Shown: piece after piece, positions 23,841 through 35,079 of the stretch
Layout: the number at the start of each line of letters is the position of its first letter
How positions within the stretch are numbered: the stretch's first letter is position 1
Assembly (NCBI RefSeq): GCF_000715075.1
Contig: NC_134081.1
Span: 68,874,153-68,938,152 of the forward strand
Direction: 5' to 3'
Length of the DNA: 64,000 nucleotides
DNA from: Nicotiana tabacum
Taxonomy: Eukaryota; Streptophyta; Magnoliopsida; Solanales; Solanaceae
Program-made: the position numbers and the translations under genes
The notes under the pieces: model-generated
What the model was told of the DNA's origin: nothing
Seen by the model: only the letters and a program-made list of their open reading frames with translations
The model's database searches: none

Positions 23841-24540
23841 TTCTTCTTAGGTGCTTTCTTGTATTTTTTTGGGTTCCAGGCCCCTTTTTGTACATGAATA
23901 AAATATGTTTATTTGCATGTCTTTTTTTGCAAATTTGATTGTTCCTATTTTGGTTTTGTCGGATTCTTTAACTTTTGTTTGGTCTCAAAGACTTCTTAGA
24001 GTCGTTGCACTGGGAGAAATCGTTGTTAGTCGTAATTTTGTGATGAAGGTTGTTCTCACATAAATGGCCACTATATCATGCTTTTTCGGAAAGCTTATCA
24101 AGAAAGAATAAGAGTGAAACATAAGTAGAAGGAATAAATAAAATTTTATTTATTCAAACGAGACAAGGACGTCGAATACGTTTGTTGTATTGGGTACATT
24201 TTCAGTAACATGATCAAAGATGTCTTATGCTAATTTAAATTTACAATTGCACCTCTTTTGGGTAGACTTATTTCTAAGGATCCTCCCCGCTTTTTTCTCT
24301 TAGGGTCTTTGGCTGCCAGGTTGCAAGCACCATTGAGGTTTTGGGAGCATGGGTCTTCCAATCTTTTCTTCACCGAAATTTTGAGGTTCTTTTCTTCTGT
24401 TCTGGGTTTTATGTATGAACCTTGTACAAGGTGTCATTCTCCCCACTTCCCAGTGTTCAGATTTGAGGAATGAAGATTCAAACACTGGAATGCCATCTGG
24501 TGCCTTCGATTTCTTCCACTAGTCAAATTCCCGTATAGGG
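23841..24540. other. non-coding Tat sequence between antisense ORF 2 and the Athila junction
   Basis: It contains a likely 3' end for the antisense transcript (AATAAA near 23898) and AT-rich sequence. The right limit near 24540, where sequence typical of Athila 3' non-coding regions begins, is approximate. No Tat integrase was found. Confidence 0.4.
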
Positions 24541-26182
24541 AAGTTGGGGGATTGGGGAGTATTCTTTAGATGTAGACGGTACCCGAGCCGACTCGTTACC
24601 ACTAAGCACCCTCAACTCGCGCACTTACCCAACAAGAGAAATTCACAACATCACTAATCCGTCATAAGATCATGTGCCCTCACCAACAAATAAAAGAGTG
24701 AATATAGAATAGTCCACACGTTCAAGTATGACTTTGAACATAATTTAAGGACATCACACAATTTGAACAAAAATCGCTCACTCTCACAAAGAATTCATGT
24801 GCTTCCCGTGGTTATACCATAAGCTTGCCTGCAGTGTACATCTCTACTAATCTAAGTTAGCCAAGTCTAGGAATAATTAGGACTTTATGGGTTGTAATGT
24901 AGGCTAAGGGATGGGTAAGATACATTTAGGAATAGTGACTAGCCCTCCTAGGCACTTTAATACACTACACTAAAACTCGAGCACATATTCTTCTCAACCA
25001 ATTCACTCGCCACAAACCATATACAACATAGCCCATTTTTTAATTAAGCACTTCTATATTCCCACTAGCACGAATTAGTAAGATTATGAGATGTGTGTTT
25101 TTCTACATTATTTGAATTATTTTTTTTCTTTACTTGCAATTTTTCTTTTTCTCTTTTTTCTTCTACACACACTCCATATATTAATGTTCATCGGCTAGTG
25201 ACCTTTTTTCATAACTTTAGTGCACCTTAAGGGCCCTTCCATGGTTCCACTCGAAAGCTACTTCCCATTCTCTCACCTTACTTCTTTTAGCGACTAAGTG
25301 CCTTCGGAGGTCAAGGTTCAACACGCTAAAATTAAGAACAAAATAGGGATACAACTTGTAATGTGGGTGACAAGGGAAAGGTCTATAGGCTCAAAGGGGC
25401 TAGCAACGGGAAAATTTTATTTTAAGTGACAAGCACATCTTTGATCGAACAAAAAATTGCCTACGTTATCTCCTAGACTAGCACAACTTAATGATTTCGC
25501 TTCGATTAACATACGGGGTAAGTTCTAGACTATACACGATAACATAGAATAACACAAATCCTAATACATACATTGTACATGACTCAATCAAGACAGTTCT
25601 GTTCAACTCCCAAGTCAAGCAAGCACATATAGTTGAGAAATTTTAAGCAATATTGCACTAAGTGGCATACAAGTCAAACAACTAAGAAAAGGTATCACAG
25701 AGTAGGCTATTTATTTTACTCAGGCACAATTCAAATCAAATGTACGGGAAGACAGAGCGCAGACCATTTCCTAATGTGCCAGCACCAAACATGTCAATAG
25801 GTACCTCAGGGCAACTCAATTTTCCTCCTATCCTACTCCTAAAAAAAACAAAGTATCCGGTTCAAGCTACACCCTTGGAAGAGAACCGGCGCCCAAAGAA
25901 AAACCAAGGGATACTACCTAACTATCCTAAAAGAAAAAAAAATCTTTTTGGTGTTTTTAGTCAGACTTTAATCCCTCAAAAAAATTGTCCAAAAGATCCA
26001 TCATTGGGAAAAGTTCGAGCTTTTTCTGATTGTTTTTCTATTTTCTAAACTAGACTATGTCTACTAAGGTTTCCTAAAAGAAAAACTAATAAAAAGAAAC
26101 ATCTTTATACAATTTACATCACAAAAAGTAGTTCCCCCGCCCTACACTTAGATCATGCATAGTCCCCGATGCATGTAAGAAT
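24541..26182 (-). other. 3' non-coding tail of the Athila-like element
   Basis: No ORF of substance and no LTR-like match to 35080-36301. It contains A-rich and C-rich tracts and the phrase CCCTACACTTAGATCATGCA, of a type seen in the inter-gene spacers of such elements. Confidence 0.4.
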
Positions 26183-27491
26183 TTAAAGCAAAGTAAGGTG
26201 GAAAGAAGAACTCCCTGCTAGTCGGACCCATGCGATCATACTCGGATCCTTTACTCTCAGAATGTCCCCCAACCACAGCTCCGGGCTCATCATCATCATC
26301 CGCTTCCAGGGGCACCAAAGCCATTGGCCCCGTGACGTCAACCTCAAGATCATCCTCATCGTCTGAGCCTTTGTGGGTGTTCCCATCCTCTGACGGGTGA
26401 ACAAGACTACAGGTGTGATTCCCAATATTTCTTTCGAAGAACTAGATAGATCATTGCGTAGATGCATACGCTCCTCATCCGATACGCCCAACTTCCTCAT
26501 TATCACATTCAAAGAGCTATAGAGATACCTGTTGAAGTTTTCGTCCTTCTCATTCCGCGCCGCCTGTCTCAGCTTGGACGTAGACTCCAATAAGGAGGTA
26601 GTGTCCATCAACCCCTTTGGAGCCTCCACAACCTCATAATAACCGGGGTATTCAGCCATATCCAGAGAAAGCATGTACTGCATTAATAAGTTGCCAAAGA
26701 AGAACCTCTTGATTTTTCGCCTAACTCGTGTGCAGGACATCTCTCCTATCATGATCTCGTCCACATTGATGTGTCACCCATTCATCAGAAAAAATATCAA
26801 ACACACTCGAGCTCGAGTGCATTCACCATTGTGCTCAACCGACATTAGTTTGGCATACACGAAGTTTTGCCATACCTTGGCTGTCTTGTTGAAGTCGAAG
26901 CGGATCATCTCAAGATGGGCATCACCCTTAGTTCGTGTCCACTTTGCATTAGAATCAGCGCCACATAGAGTGTGACCTATAGCCTGGTAGCCTGGGCATT
27001 TGACAAACTTTTGCAGCCTTCGCGGGTTAGGGCAGTAAACTCCCAAGAATTTGCATAAGGAGTCTCTATCCAACAACACTTCTTTTCATCGAACCCACGA
27101 CATGAATAGGTCCCCAATTCCAATTTGCATAGAGTTCCCTCACCATGCTCAAATTTGCATGTCCCGGACACTCTAGAAACTTATCCATCTTGATTTTTCT
27201 CTGCCGTCCTAGCACATCCGGGAAGTTCTTCTCCAGAGTTTTCACGTTGATTCCCATTTTTGAGACGTGCCTCCCATACGGCTCAAAGCTATGATACCAC
27301 TAGATGGCATCCTCCTGAGCCAGATCCAAATAGGGCCTTGGACCCAATGGTGCTTTCCTCGATATGTCGGCAACCTGCTTCCCTTTAGCTCGCCGAGATG
27401 ACCCTTCCCCTTGCTTGTGCTTTTTAGGAGTGGGAGCAGTGGTTGAGGACTTCCCCACTCCTTTGCCCTTGTTTGCACTATCACGAGCCAT
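26183..27491 (-). pseudogene. plant-mobile-domain-like accessory ORF (sense) of the Athila-like element
   Basis: It starts at ATG 27491 with a basic Ser/Lys-rich head (MARDSANKGKGVGKSSTTAP). FEPYGRHVSKMGINVKTLEK and NLSMVRELYANW follow, then a frame change. The next block is GHTLCGADSNAKWTRTKG, VWQNFVYAKLMS and RARVCLIFFLMNG, then GEMSCTRVRRKIKRFFFGNL and an acidic/Ser C-terminal part. This order (RE-hYANW, then CG..S.A.WTR, then ARVCLI..LM) matches Solanaceae proteins annotated as putative plant transposon or mobile-domain proteins. Lesions include a TAG near 27300 and a TGA near 26772. It lies downstream of integrase on the same strand, the position of env-like or extra ORFs in Athila elements. 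Its function is unknown. Confidence 0.6.
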
Positions 27492-28909
27492 ATCAACCTA
27501 CAACACAATAATCATGAATGTGAGAATGAATCAAGAAATCTTCCTAAGGTTATCGTGAGAGTCAAAGATAACCCCACACTTAAAATCGAAGGCTCTATGT
27601 AATATACTCACAATATTGGTTTAAACCGCGCAATTGTTGCACAACAAGGTGATGAGTACTCAAGACTTCCCCATGCCACACAATCCTAATTCACTAACTA
27701 CGCCACTCAAATCAAGCAGTCGAACATGGTGAATTGACTTAGCCTTAGTGCAAGCAAGTAACACATGATCCCCAATCTCTACAACTAATACACTACACTA
27801 GCTAATTCTAACAAAGTGATGCAACATAAATAATACAAAATACATGGTGTGGGTGGAATGTGAACATTAAAGCCAAGCTTCGAATTATGTAAAACCACCC
27901 CCAAACACCCTACACTTTAGCTCGACATCATATATAACTACACTCAGCTACTCAAACTTCACCGGTGCACAATTTACTCTTTCAAGCATTTTACCAAACA
28001 AATGGTGGGCATTAAGTGTGTGCAACTCAATTCAACAATGGTGAAACATGATGGCCCTCCAGAATTTCAAGCAAAGTAGAGGAAATTATAGTTTACTACT
28101 CCGTATACAACACAACAACCAATTTTTGACAACTTATGGGGGAATTGGGGTTGGGGCGTTTGGGAGGGGGGAGGGGTATTATAATCTACAAAATAAAAGA
28201 AAAAGGGAGAAGGGAAACATACCTGGGATATTTGTAGATAAATGCAAGAGGAAAAAACTAGAAAAATTGAGAGAGGGAGGAAGAGAATCGGACAAAGAGA
28301 GATAGAGAAGCGTGGATAGAGAGAAATGTTTAATGGGGGTTAGAGTTATTTTTAATTTTAGTGAGAATGGGTTGGGTTATAATGTGAGGGTAGATGGGTA
28401 TGTGGGTCCGGTTTTAGGGGTATTTATTTTAAATAATGAATGAGAAAGGGAATAAAACTTACCTGCCCCCCAGCCCAGCGCGTCGTGCTAAGGTTGGCAC
28501 TGAGGGGTAAATTGTTTTTATTTTCTACGCCCCAGGTAGCGCTGGGTGCTACTTCTCCGCATTCTTTTTTTTTTTTAAGGAAATCCCCGATCCCCCCCAA
28601 GCACTTAATATATCCATTTTACATATCCCATACCATTCTACCTATGATTTTTATGCCTACAAAAAAAAACTCTAGTCTTCTCTAACTAAAAAAATTGAAA
28701 AGCTAAGCTATGAAAGCAATAAAAATTGGGTTGCCTCCCAACAAGTGCCCGATTTAATATCGCGACACGACGCAGGGCATTGCTTACTCATCAACGAGTA
28801 TTACTTTTGACTTTTCACGATCAATGACACCTCCTCAATAGTGCTCGACTCTTTGCCCATTCACTAACAATTTTCTTTCACCATTTAAAGCACGCAACTC
28901 AATTGCACC
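27492..28909 (-). other. spacer between integrase and accessory ORF in the Athila-like element
   Basis: Non-coding. It contains a GC-rich cluster at 28465-28560 with the inverted words CCCAGCGC (28474-28481) and GCGCTGGG (28539-28546). A purine-rich tract lies at 28200-28320. No credible ORF. Confidence 0.5.
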
Positions 28910-29930
28910 CTAAGGAGTGACTCTTACCGCCTCAAATGGACCTGACAACCTCGATTTTAACTTTTCAGGAAATAGGTTAAGCCTAGAATTAAACAATAGT
29001 ACCTTTTGGCCCTGTTCAAAGTAACGTGGCCTGATACGCTTGTCATGCCATTTGTTTGTTTTCTCCTTGTAAAGCTTAGCATTTTTATGAGAGTGCAGCC
29101 TGAACTCATCTAACTCATTCAACTGCAATAGCCTCTTTTTGCCCGCGGCTTCAAAGTCCATTTTCAACTTTTTAATTATCCAATACGCTTTGTGCTCCAG
29201 TACAACCGACAAGTGACATGCCTTCCCATAAACAAGCTTATGCAGGGACATCCCAATTGGTATTTTGTATGCATTTCTATATGCCCATAAGGCATCATTT
29301 AACTTTGCAGCCCAATCCTTCCTATTCACACTCATTGTCTTCTCTAATATCTGCTTTATTTCTCTGTTGGACACCTCAGCTTGTCCACTTATTTGCGGAT
29401 GATATGTTGTGGCAACTCTATGGCGGACCTTATATTTGACTAGAAGGTTATTCAACAACCGATTGCAAAAATGTGTCCCTTCATCACTAATCAAGGCACG
29501 TGGAGTCCCAAAACTCGAGAATATGTCTTTTTCACAAAAGCCGCTACCACCTTGGCATCATTGGTTGGAAATACAACCGCCTCTACCCATTTTGACACGC
29601 AGTCAATCGCTAGCAAGATATATTTGTTTCCTCTAGATAATGGGAATAATCCCATGAAGTCTATCCCCAACATATAAAAAATCTCTACCCAGGATGTTAT
29701 TCAAAGGCATCTCATGCCTCTTTGTGATTGTTCCTGTTCTCTGACACTGTTCACACTTCTTAAAAAATGCATGGGCATCCTTGAACAATGTTGGACAATA
29801 GAACCCAAACTGTAGCACTTTTGCAGCTTTCCTATCGCCTCCATGATGGCCCCCATAAGGCGAGGCTTGGCAATCATACAACACTAATTCCACCTCCTTT
29901 TCAGGAATGCATCTCCTCATCAACTGATCA
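28910..29930 (-). pseudogene. Athila-like integrase
   Basis: The N-terminal zinc finger remnant reads ASPYGGHHGGDRKAAKVLQF and later CEQCQRTG (29923-29720). The catalytic core follows as [27 protein letters not shown] (first Asp), then [10 protein letters not shown] (second Asp), then [16 protein letters not shown] (Glu) from 29494. The C-terminal part has [35 protein letters not shown] and [20 protein letters not shown], text characteristic of Athila-type integrases. The reading is split over at least three frames, so it is inactive. Confidence 0.8.
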
Positions 29931-29935
29931 GCACA

Positions 29936-30427
29936 CTATTTGTAGAAGAATGGCTCATCCCAGTAGTAGAAGCTCACATCATGTAGAAACCGCTTTCTAG
30001 CCTTAGATTCATTTTCAGGAGGAAGTACCCCACTCACAATATAATTCACATAGTCCGCGTACCATGTGGGAGGTTTATGGGTGATGGCAAAAAGTTGCTC
30101 ATCAGGAAATGCCTCCTTAATTTGTCCACCTTCCTCCACGTGCTCATGATTTTCCAGCCTTGATAGATGGTCGGCTACTTGGTTTTCTGTGCCTTTCCGA
30201 TCTCGTATTTCTACATCAAATTCCTTTAACAACAAAACCCAACGCATCAATCTAGCCTTGGATTCTTTTTTTGTAAATAGATACCTGATTGCTGCATGAT
30301 CAGTATGGACTATAACTTTTGTTCCTACCAAGTTTGCCTGAAATTTCTCAAAGGCCCACACAACGGTCAACAACTTCTTTTCGGTGGTGGTGTAATTCAA
30401 CTGTGCATCATCAAGAGTCTTACTCAC
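29936..30427 (-). pseudogene. Athila-like RNase H domain
   Basis: A 163-codon open stretch with [20 protein letters not shown] (active-site Glu region), [17 protein letters not shown] (Asp region) and [12 protein letters not shown] (C-terminal Asp region). This is the usual order of Ty3/Gypsy RNase H. It joins RT upstream after a frame change and integrase downstream. Confidence 0.8.
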
Positions 30428-30459
30428 ATAGTATATGAGTAAAACATCGTGTCCTTCCT

Positions 30460-31740
30460 CTAGCCTAGCACTGCCCCAATAACATGGTCACTTGCATCGC
30501 ACATAATTTCAAATGATAAGGACCAATCCGGTGCCATAATAATAGGGGCAGCCACCAATTTCTCTTTGAGCTTCTCTAATGCCTTCAGGCAGGCTTCATC
30601 AAAATTGAAGGTCACATCCTTTTCAAGCAACCTGCACAAAGAAGTAGCAATTTTTGAAAAATCTTTAGTAAAGCGTCTATAGAAACCCGCGTGTCCCAAG
30701 AAACTCCGTACATCCTTCACAGAGATGGGTGGAGGTAAGTTTGCAACCGCTTCCACCTTTGCCTTATCAACTTCAATGGTACTCTTTGACACTCTATGTC
30801 CCAACACAATACCTTCTTGTACTATAAAATGACACTTTTCCTAATTTAGCACTAAATTTATTTCTTCATAATGGGCCAACACATTGCTCAAATTAACAGT
30901 CAACATAAGAAGACCCAAAGACTGAAAAATCATCCAAGAAAACTTCTACAAATGTTTCCACCATATCAGTGAAAATGGCCATCGCAACCTTTGGGAAGTG
31001 GCCGGTGCATTACAAAGACCAGATAACATTCGTCTGAAAGCAAAAGTACCATAAGGACATGTGAAAGTGGTCTTCTCCTGATCCTCTGGGCATTTGTCAA
31101 TCTGGTTGTACCCCGACTAACCACCAAGGAAGCTATAATATTCATGCCCAACCAATCTGTCCAACATCTGGTTAATGAATGGAAGTGGGAAGTGGTCCTT
31201 GCGGGTTGCTTTTTGAGCTTTTTGTAGTCAATGCAAACTCTCCACCCCATCACGGTGCGAGTAGGAATTAGACATTTTTAGGCACACATTGCACTGGGCT
31301 CACCTAGTTGTTGTTAGAAATAGGGAAGATGATACTTGTATCAAGCCACTTAATTACTTCTTTCTTCACGACCTATTTCATAATAGGATTTAATCTCCTT
31401 TGTTTCTCAACACTAGGGAGGTGTCCATCTTTCAGAAAGATTTTATGCATGCAAAATGATGGACTAATTCCTTTGATATCAGCAATTGTCCACCTAATAG
31501 CTTTTTTATGCTCACGAAGCACTCTGAGATGCTTTTCTTCTTGGACATTGGTCAAGCCGGATGGGATAATCACTGGTAACATTTTAGAGTTCCCCAAGTA
31601 AGCATAGTGCAGGTGCGCTGGAAGAGGCTTAAGCTCTAACCTTGGAGCTTCTTCTATAGATGGTTTGGGAAGGGTCAGAGTAACATGTCTGTCAAACTCC
31701 TCAAATCTCCTAAGCCCATGGACATACTTGCAAGACATGT
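30460..31740 (-). pseudogene. Athila-like reverse transcriptase
   Basis: N-terminal text RFEEFDRHVTL and AIRWTIADIKGISPSFCMHK (31738-31373) is followed by GWRVCIDYKKLKK (31248). A frame change breaks the palm, with the FLDDFSVF site readable only across it. Then comes LGHRVSKSTIEVDKAKVEAV, VRSFLGHAGFYRRFTKDFSK and the connection to RNase H. Several stops and at least two frame shifts. Confidence 0.8.
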
Positions 31741-31747
31741 TAAGGAC

Positions 31748-32467
31748 TTACTCAATTTCTTCCATCATCTCATATTCACTGTCTTCTTCATACCCCATAA
31801 AAGCTCGTTCAAGAGGATCTATGGGGCTCATATAAGGCATTAATGAAGTCACATCACTTTCCACCACAGAAATCATAGATAGCTCTTCATAGTGGGCTGA
31901 CAATCTGAGTGCTTTATACACATTGAATACCTTCACTCGAACACCTACTCTCATTGTCATTTTTCCTTCATATACATCGATAATAGCTCGTCCCGTGGCT
32001 AAGAATGGACGCCCCAAAATAAATGGAACTTCCTGATCAGGCTCATAGTCCAAGATAATGAAATCCGTAGGGAATATGAAAGAACCCACTTGAACTAACA
32101 CATCTTCAATCACTCCTTCAGGATGAGCAAGGGAGCGATCAGCAACCTGTAAAATCACCGTGGTTGGGCGCGGCTCACCCAACCCCAACTGTCTGAAAAT
32201 AGATAGCGACATCAAATTGATGCTCTCCCCAAGATCACACAAAGCGCGCCCGACTGCGTGCTTACCAATCGAGATTTGGATAGTGAAACTACTTGGATCC
32301 TTCAATTTCTGAGGTAGTTTGCTTTGAATTCTTGATCTACATTCTTCAGTGAGTGCCATAGTCTCGAACTCTACCAACCTTCTCTTATTTGCCACTATGT
32401 CTTTGATGTATTTGGCATATTTGGGAACTTCTTGCAGGATGTCTACTAGTGGAATATTGGTTTGCAC
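31748..32467 (-). pseudogene. Athila-like aspartic protease region
   Basis: An open frame of 239 codons with IQISIGKHAVGRALCDLGES and INLMSLSIFRQLGLG (active site Asp-Leu-Gly), then PFILGRPFLATGRAIIDVYE (flap and C-terminal part). In relatives the motif is usually DLGAS; here Ala is Glu. The stretch is open, but the flanking gag and RT frames are closed by stops. Confidence 0.8.
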
Positions 32468-33322
32468 CTACTTCAAAATATCAAGAAACTTTTTATAAGC
32501 AGCGTTATCGTTCACTTTCTGCAATCTCTGAGGGAACAGGAGTGGTTCCCTCGCAACTAATGGTGGGGGTTGCTTAGCCACCGCCTCTTCAATTGGCTTC
32601 TCTGACTCCTTTACGTTTTCTGATTTTGCTTCTATGGTGGCCAATTTCTCATTAAAGGTCACTTGCCTTCTCTTTTTCGATGGGACTTATTCTAACTGTC
32701 TCCCATTCCTCAATGACACATCAGTAATAGATGCCTTAGGATTAGCCTTAGTGTCACTTGGAAGAGATCCAGCTGGTCGAGTATTTTGGACACTAGCTAG
32801 TTGCCCTATTTGTCTCTCCAAATTCCGAATAGCTATAGAGTGGGATGCTGCCTGGGCCTACTGATCAACCATCAATTTCTTTAGTATCTCCTCAATATAA
32901 CTCGTCGGGTTTGTAGGTTGTTTAGCTTATGGTGTTCTATATTGTTGTTGAGGAGCTTGTGGCCTGTACTGATTCTGAGCACCTTGGTTTCCACCGTAAG
33001 AGACATTTGGGTGGTTCCTCTAGTTAGGATTGTAAGTGTTCCCATACTGATTTGTCTGGCCCCTATTTTCATTACCCACAAAATAGATAGACTTTGGATT
33101 AGCTGGGCATAAGTCGCTCGTGTGACCCTTTCCACATACTTCACAAAATATTTGAACCTGTTGCACTGACTGAGCTTGTTGCTTGTTAATAACCAAGGTC
33201 ATCTTATTGACTTAGTTGGCTAATGTGGCAACTTGCGCTGATAATACAGAAACAACGTCTAACTCGAGGAACCCCACAGATTTTTGCACTGTGTGTCTGC
33301 CCATCTCTCCTTGCATATCAGG
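32468..33322 (-). pseudogene. Athila-like gag, C-terminal part with zinc knuckle
   Basis: It reads MQGEMGRHTVQKS..LELDVVSVLSAQVATLAN, then CEVCGKGHTSDLCP (Cys-x2-Cys-x3-His-x4-Cys). Gln/Asn-rich text, ILKKLMVDQ, RNLERQIGQLAS and NDNAAYKKFLDIL follow. Isolated stops interrupt the frame. It continues the gag half at 34186-34950 across the inserted 863-bp sequence. Confidence 0.75.
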
Positions 33323-34185
33323 TAGGGGTGGGCGTCGGTCGGTTCGATTCGGTTTTATATAAGTTCGACTCGGTTTTTTTGGTTTTCGGTTTTGGATTTT
33401 AATAACCAAAACCGAACCAAAGTATTTTCGGTGCGGTTCAGTTTTCTTGCGGTTTGGTGCGGTTCTTTTCGGTTTGAGTTTTCGATTTTAGGCTTGTCAA
33501 ATTGGACTTCTTTCTTAAGCAATAAATGAGCCTCGTAATTAATTCTTACAAAGTTTCTACGGCAAAATGCACGTGCTTAGCAAATTTTCCTACTGTAATC
33601 TACTATAACATGAAATTTAATTAGAAAATAATAAAATAATAATTTTTCTATGTCATACGTATAATGCTACTTTGCGAGTTTCTGTGTACTCCCAGTATCA
33701 ACTATAAATTTTAATGGTGATAATTTTTTTTTAAAAAAACTTAATTATATTAATCAAGTGTGTGATTTTAGAAAATATGATGTCTTACATATATTGCAAC
33801 TTTGCTCGAGTGGGTGTAAAGTTTTCATATGGTATCAGACACTAAATTATAAGGGTGGAAAATTAAATAACATTTATACTAATAAAGTGAGATTAGAGAA
33901 AATATAGTTGGTTTGCACTCTTCGTCTGGAGCATTACATTTCCAAATATAGACACACTCTTATATTGGACGTAATGTATTAACACCCACAAGAAAATACA
34001 AGAGAATATTATCTATTTTCACCATTAGTTCTGATAATCGGAACGACTATTGCTACATATTTATATATTACAAATAGCTTTTGCTATAAATAAAAAAATT
34101 AATCTCAACATTTCATGGGATGTGAAGCAGGCAGAAGTGGACGCTTGAAGATCCCGAGTCCAACGAAATATCGCTTGAACATCTG
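33323..34185. mobile_element. 863-bp insertion in Athila gag with imperfect 8-bp duplication
   Basis: Gag text stops at NPD and resumes at DMQGEMG. The insert is flanked by ATATCAGG (33315-33322) and AAATCAGG (34186-34193), seven of eight bases equal. Its left end, TAGGGGTGGGCGTCGGTCGG, is followed by many GGTT(C/T)GG words, an end type often seen in Solanaceae hAT-like elements. The right end (..CGCTTGAACATCTG) is not an inverted copy, so the class is unsettled. The interior is AT-rich without an ORF. Confidence 0.6.
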
Positions 34186-34950
34186 AAATCAGGATTGCTT
34201 TTGGAGAATTTATTCAATAAGGCATAAATTTCATCAAAGCTTTTCTCCAACACTTGACCTCCCGTTGCAGCGTCCCCCATAATTTTTGTCTCTGGATGGA
34301 GCCTTTCTATGAAGGTGTGAGCTAACACTTCATTTGTCTGGTTGGGATGAGGACAATCTCTGGGCAGCCCCTTGAATCTCTCCCAAGCTGAATATAGAGA
34401 CTCCCCTGATTTCTGTTTGAAGGTGACTATCTCACTTCTGATCTTTGTAGGTTTGCCTGAAGGAAAGAACCATGCAAAAAATTTTCTCGCCAGATCATTC
34501 CATGATATAATAGAATTAGTTGGTTCCGCCTTCAACCACCGCTTTGCTTCGCCTAACAGAGAAAACGGGAACAGTGTGAGCCTCAGTAATCTGGAGTGAC
34601 ACCGTTAGTGATATAAGTATCACTAATTTCCAAGAAGTTAAGGATGTGCTATTGTGTATCCTCGTGTGGAAGCCCCAAAAACTATCCATTCGCATGTAGT
34701 AACTAAATCATGCTCTGTTTTAGCTCAAAGTGCCCAGTGATTCTAGGTTTCACGATGCTGGAGGTGACATTTGCAATGCAGGGCATCGCCACCTCCTGAA
34801 CAACCATATGTTGCTCCTCTGCTATGTTCACATGTAATTGATTAAGTGCCTAAAGATTATCTTTGTCCCTTGCTTCCCTCAACCTCCTGTGAAATGTTCT
34901 CTCAGGTTCAGGGTCAAAGCCTTGAAGTCTATCCTGGCTTCTGACCCTTC
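34186..34950 (-). pseudogene. Athila-like gag, N-terminal part
   Basis: It reads LRLTLFPFSLLGEAKRWLKA, SIISWNDLARKFFAWFFP, KQKSGESLYSAWERFKGL and CPHPNQTNEVLAHTFIERLH, then ALLNKFSKSNPDF, the retrotransposon gag domain typical of Athila elements. The upstream part is broken by stops. Confidence 0.8.
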
Positions 34951-35052
34951 ATATTTAATCAAAGTACTTGAGAGCAGAGCACCCAATAAGAAACGTTAGA
35001 CTTGACAAAATAAACAACTAAAGTAAAAGCTAGAAAGTAGTCAATATTCAAG

Positions 35053-35070
35053 TCCCCGACAACGGCGCCA
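35053..35070 (-). other. primer-binding site, tRNA-Asp type
   Basis: TGGCGCCGTTGTCGGGGA on the minus strand matches, with one change, the TGGCGCCGTTGCCGGGGA site usual for Athila elements. It lies ten bases from the inferred LTR end. Confidence 0.85.
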
Positions 35071-35079
35071 AAAACTCGT

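Noticed and set aside
29218..29677. Several plus-strand ORFs of 68-75 codons
   Set aside because: They are antisense shadows of the Athila-like integrase, which carries the recognisable motifs.
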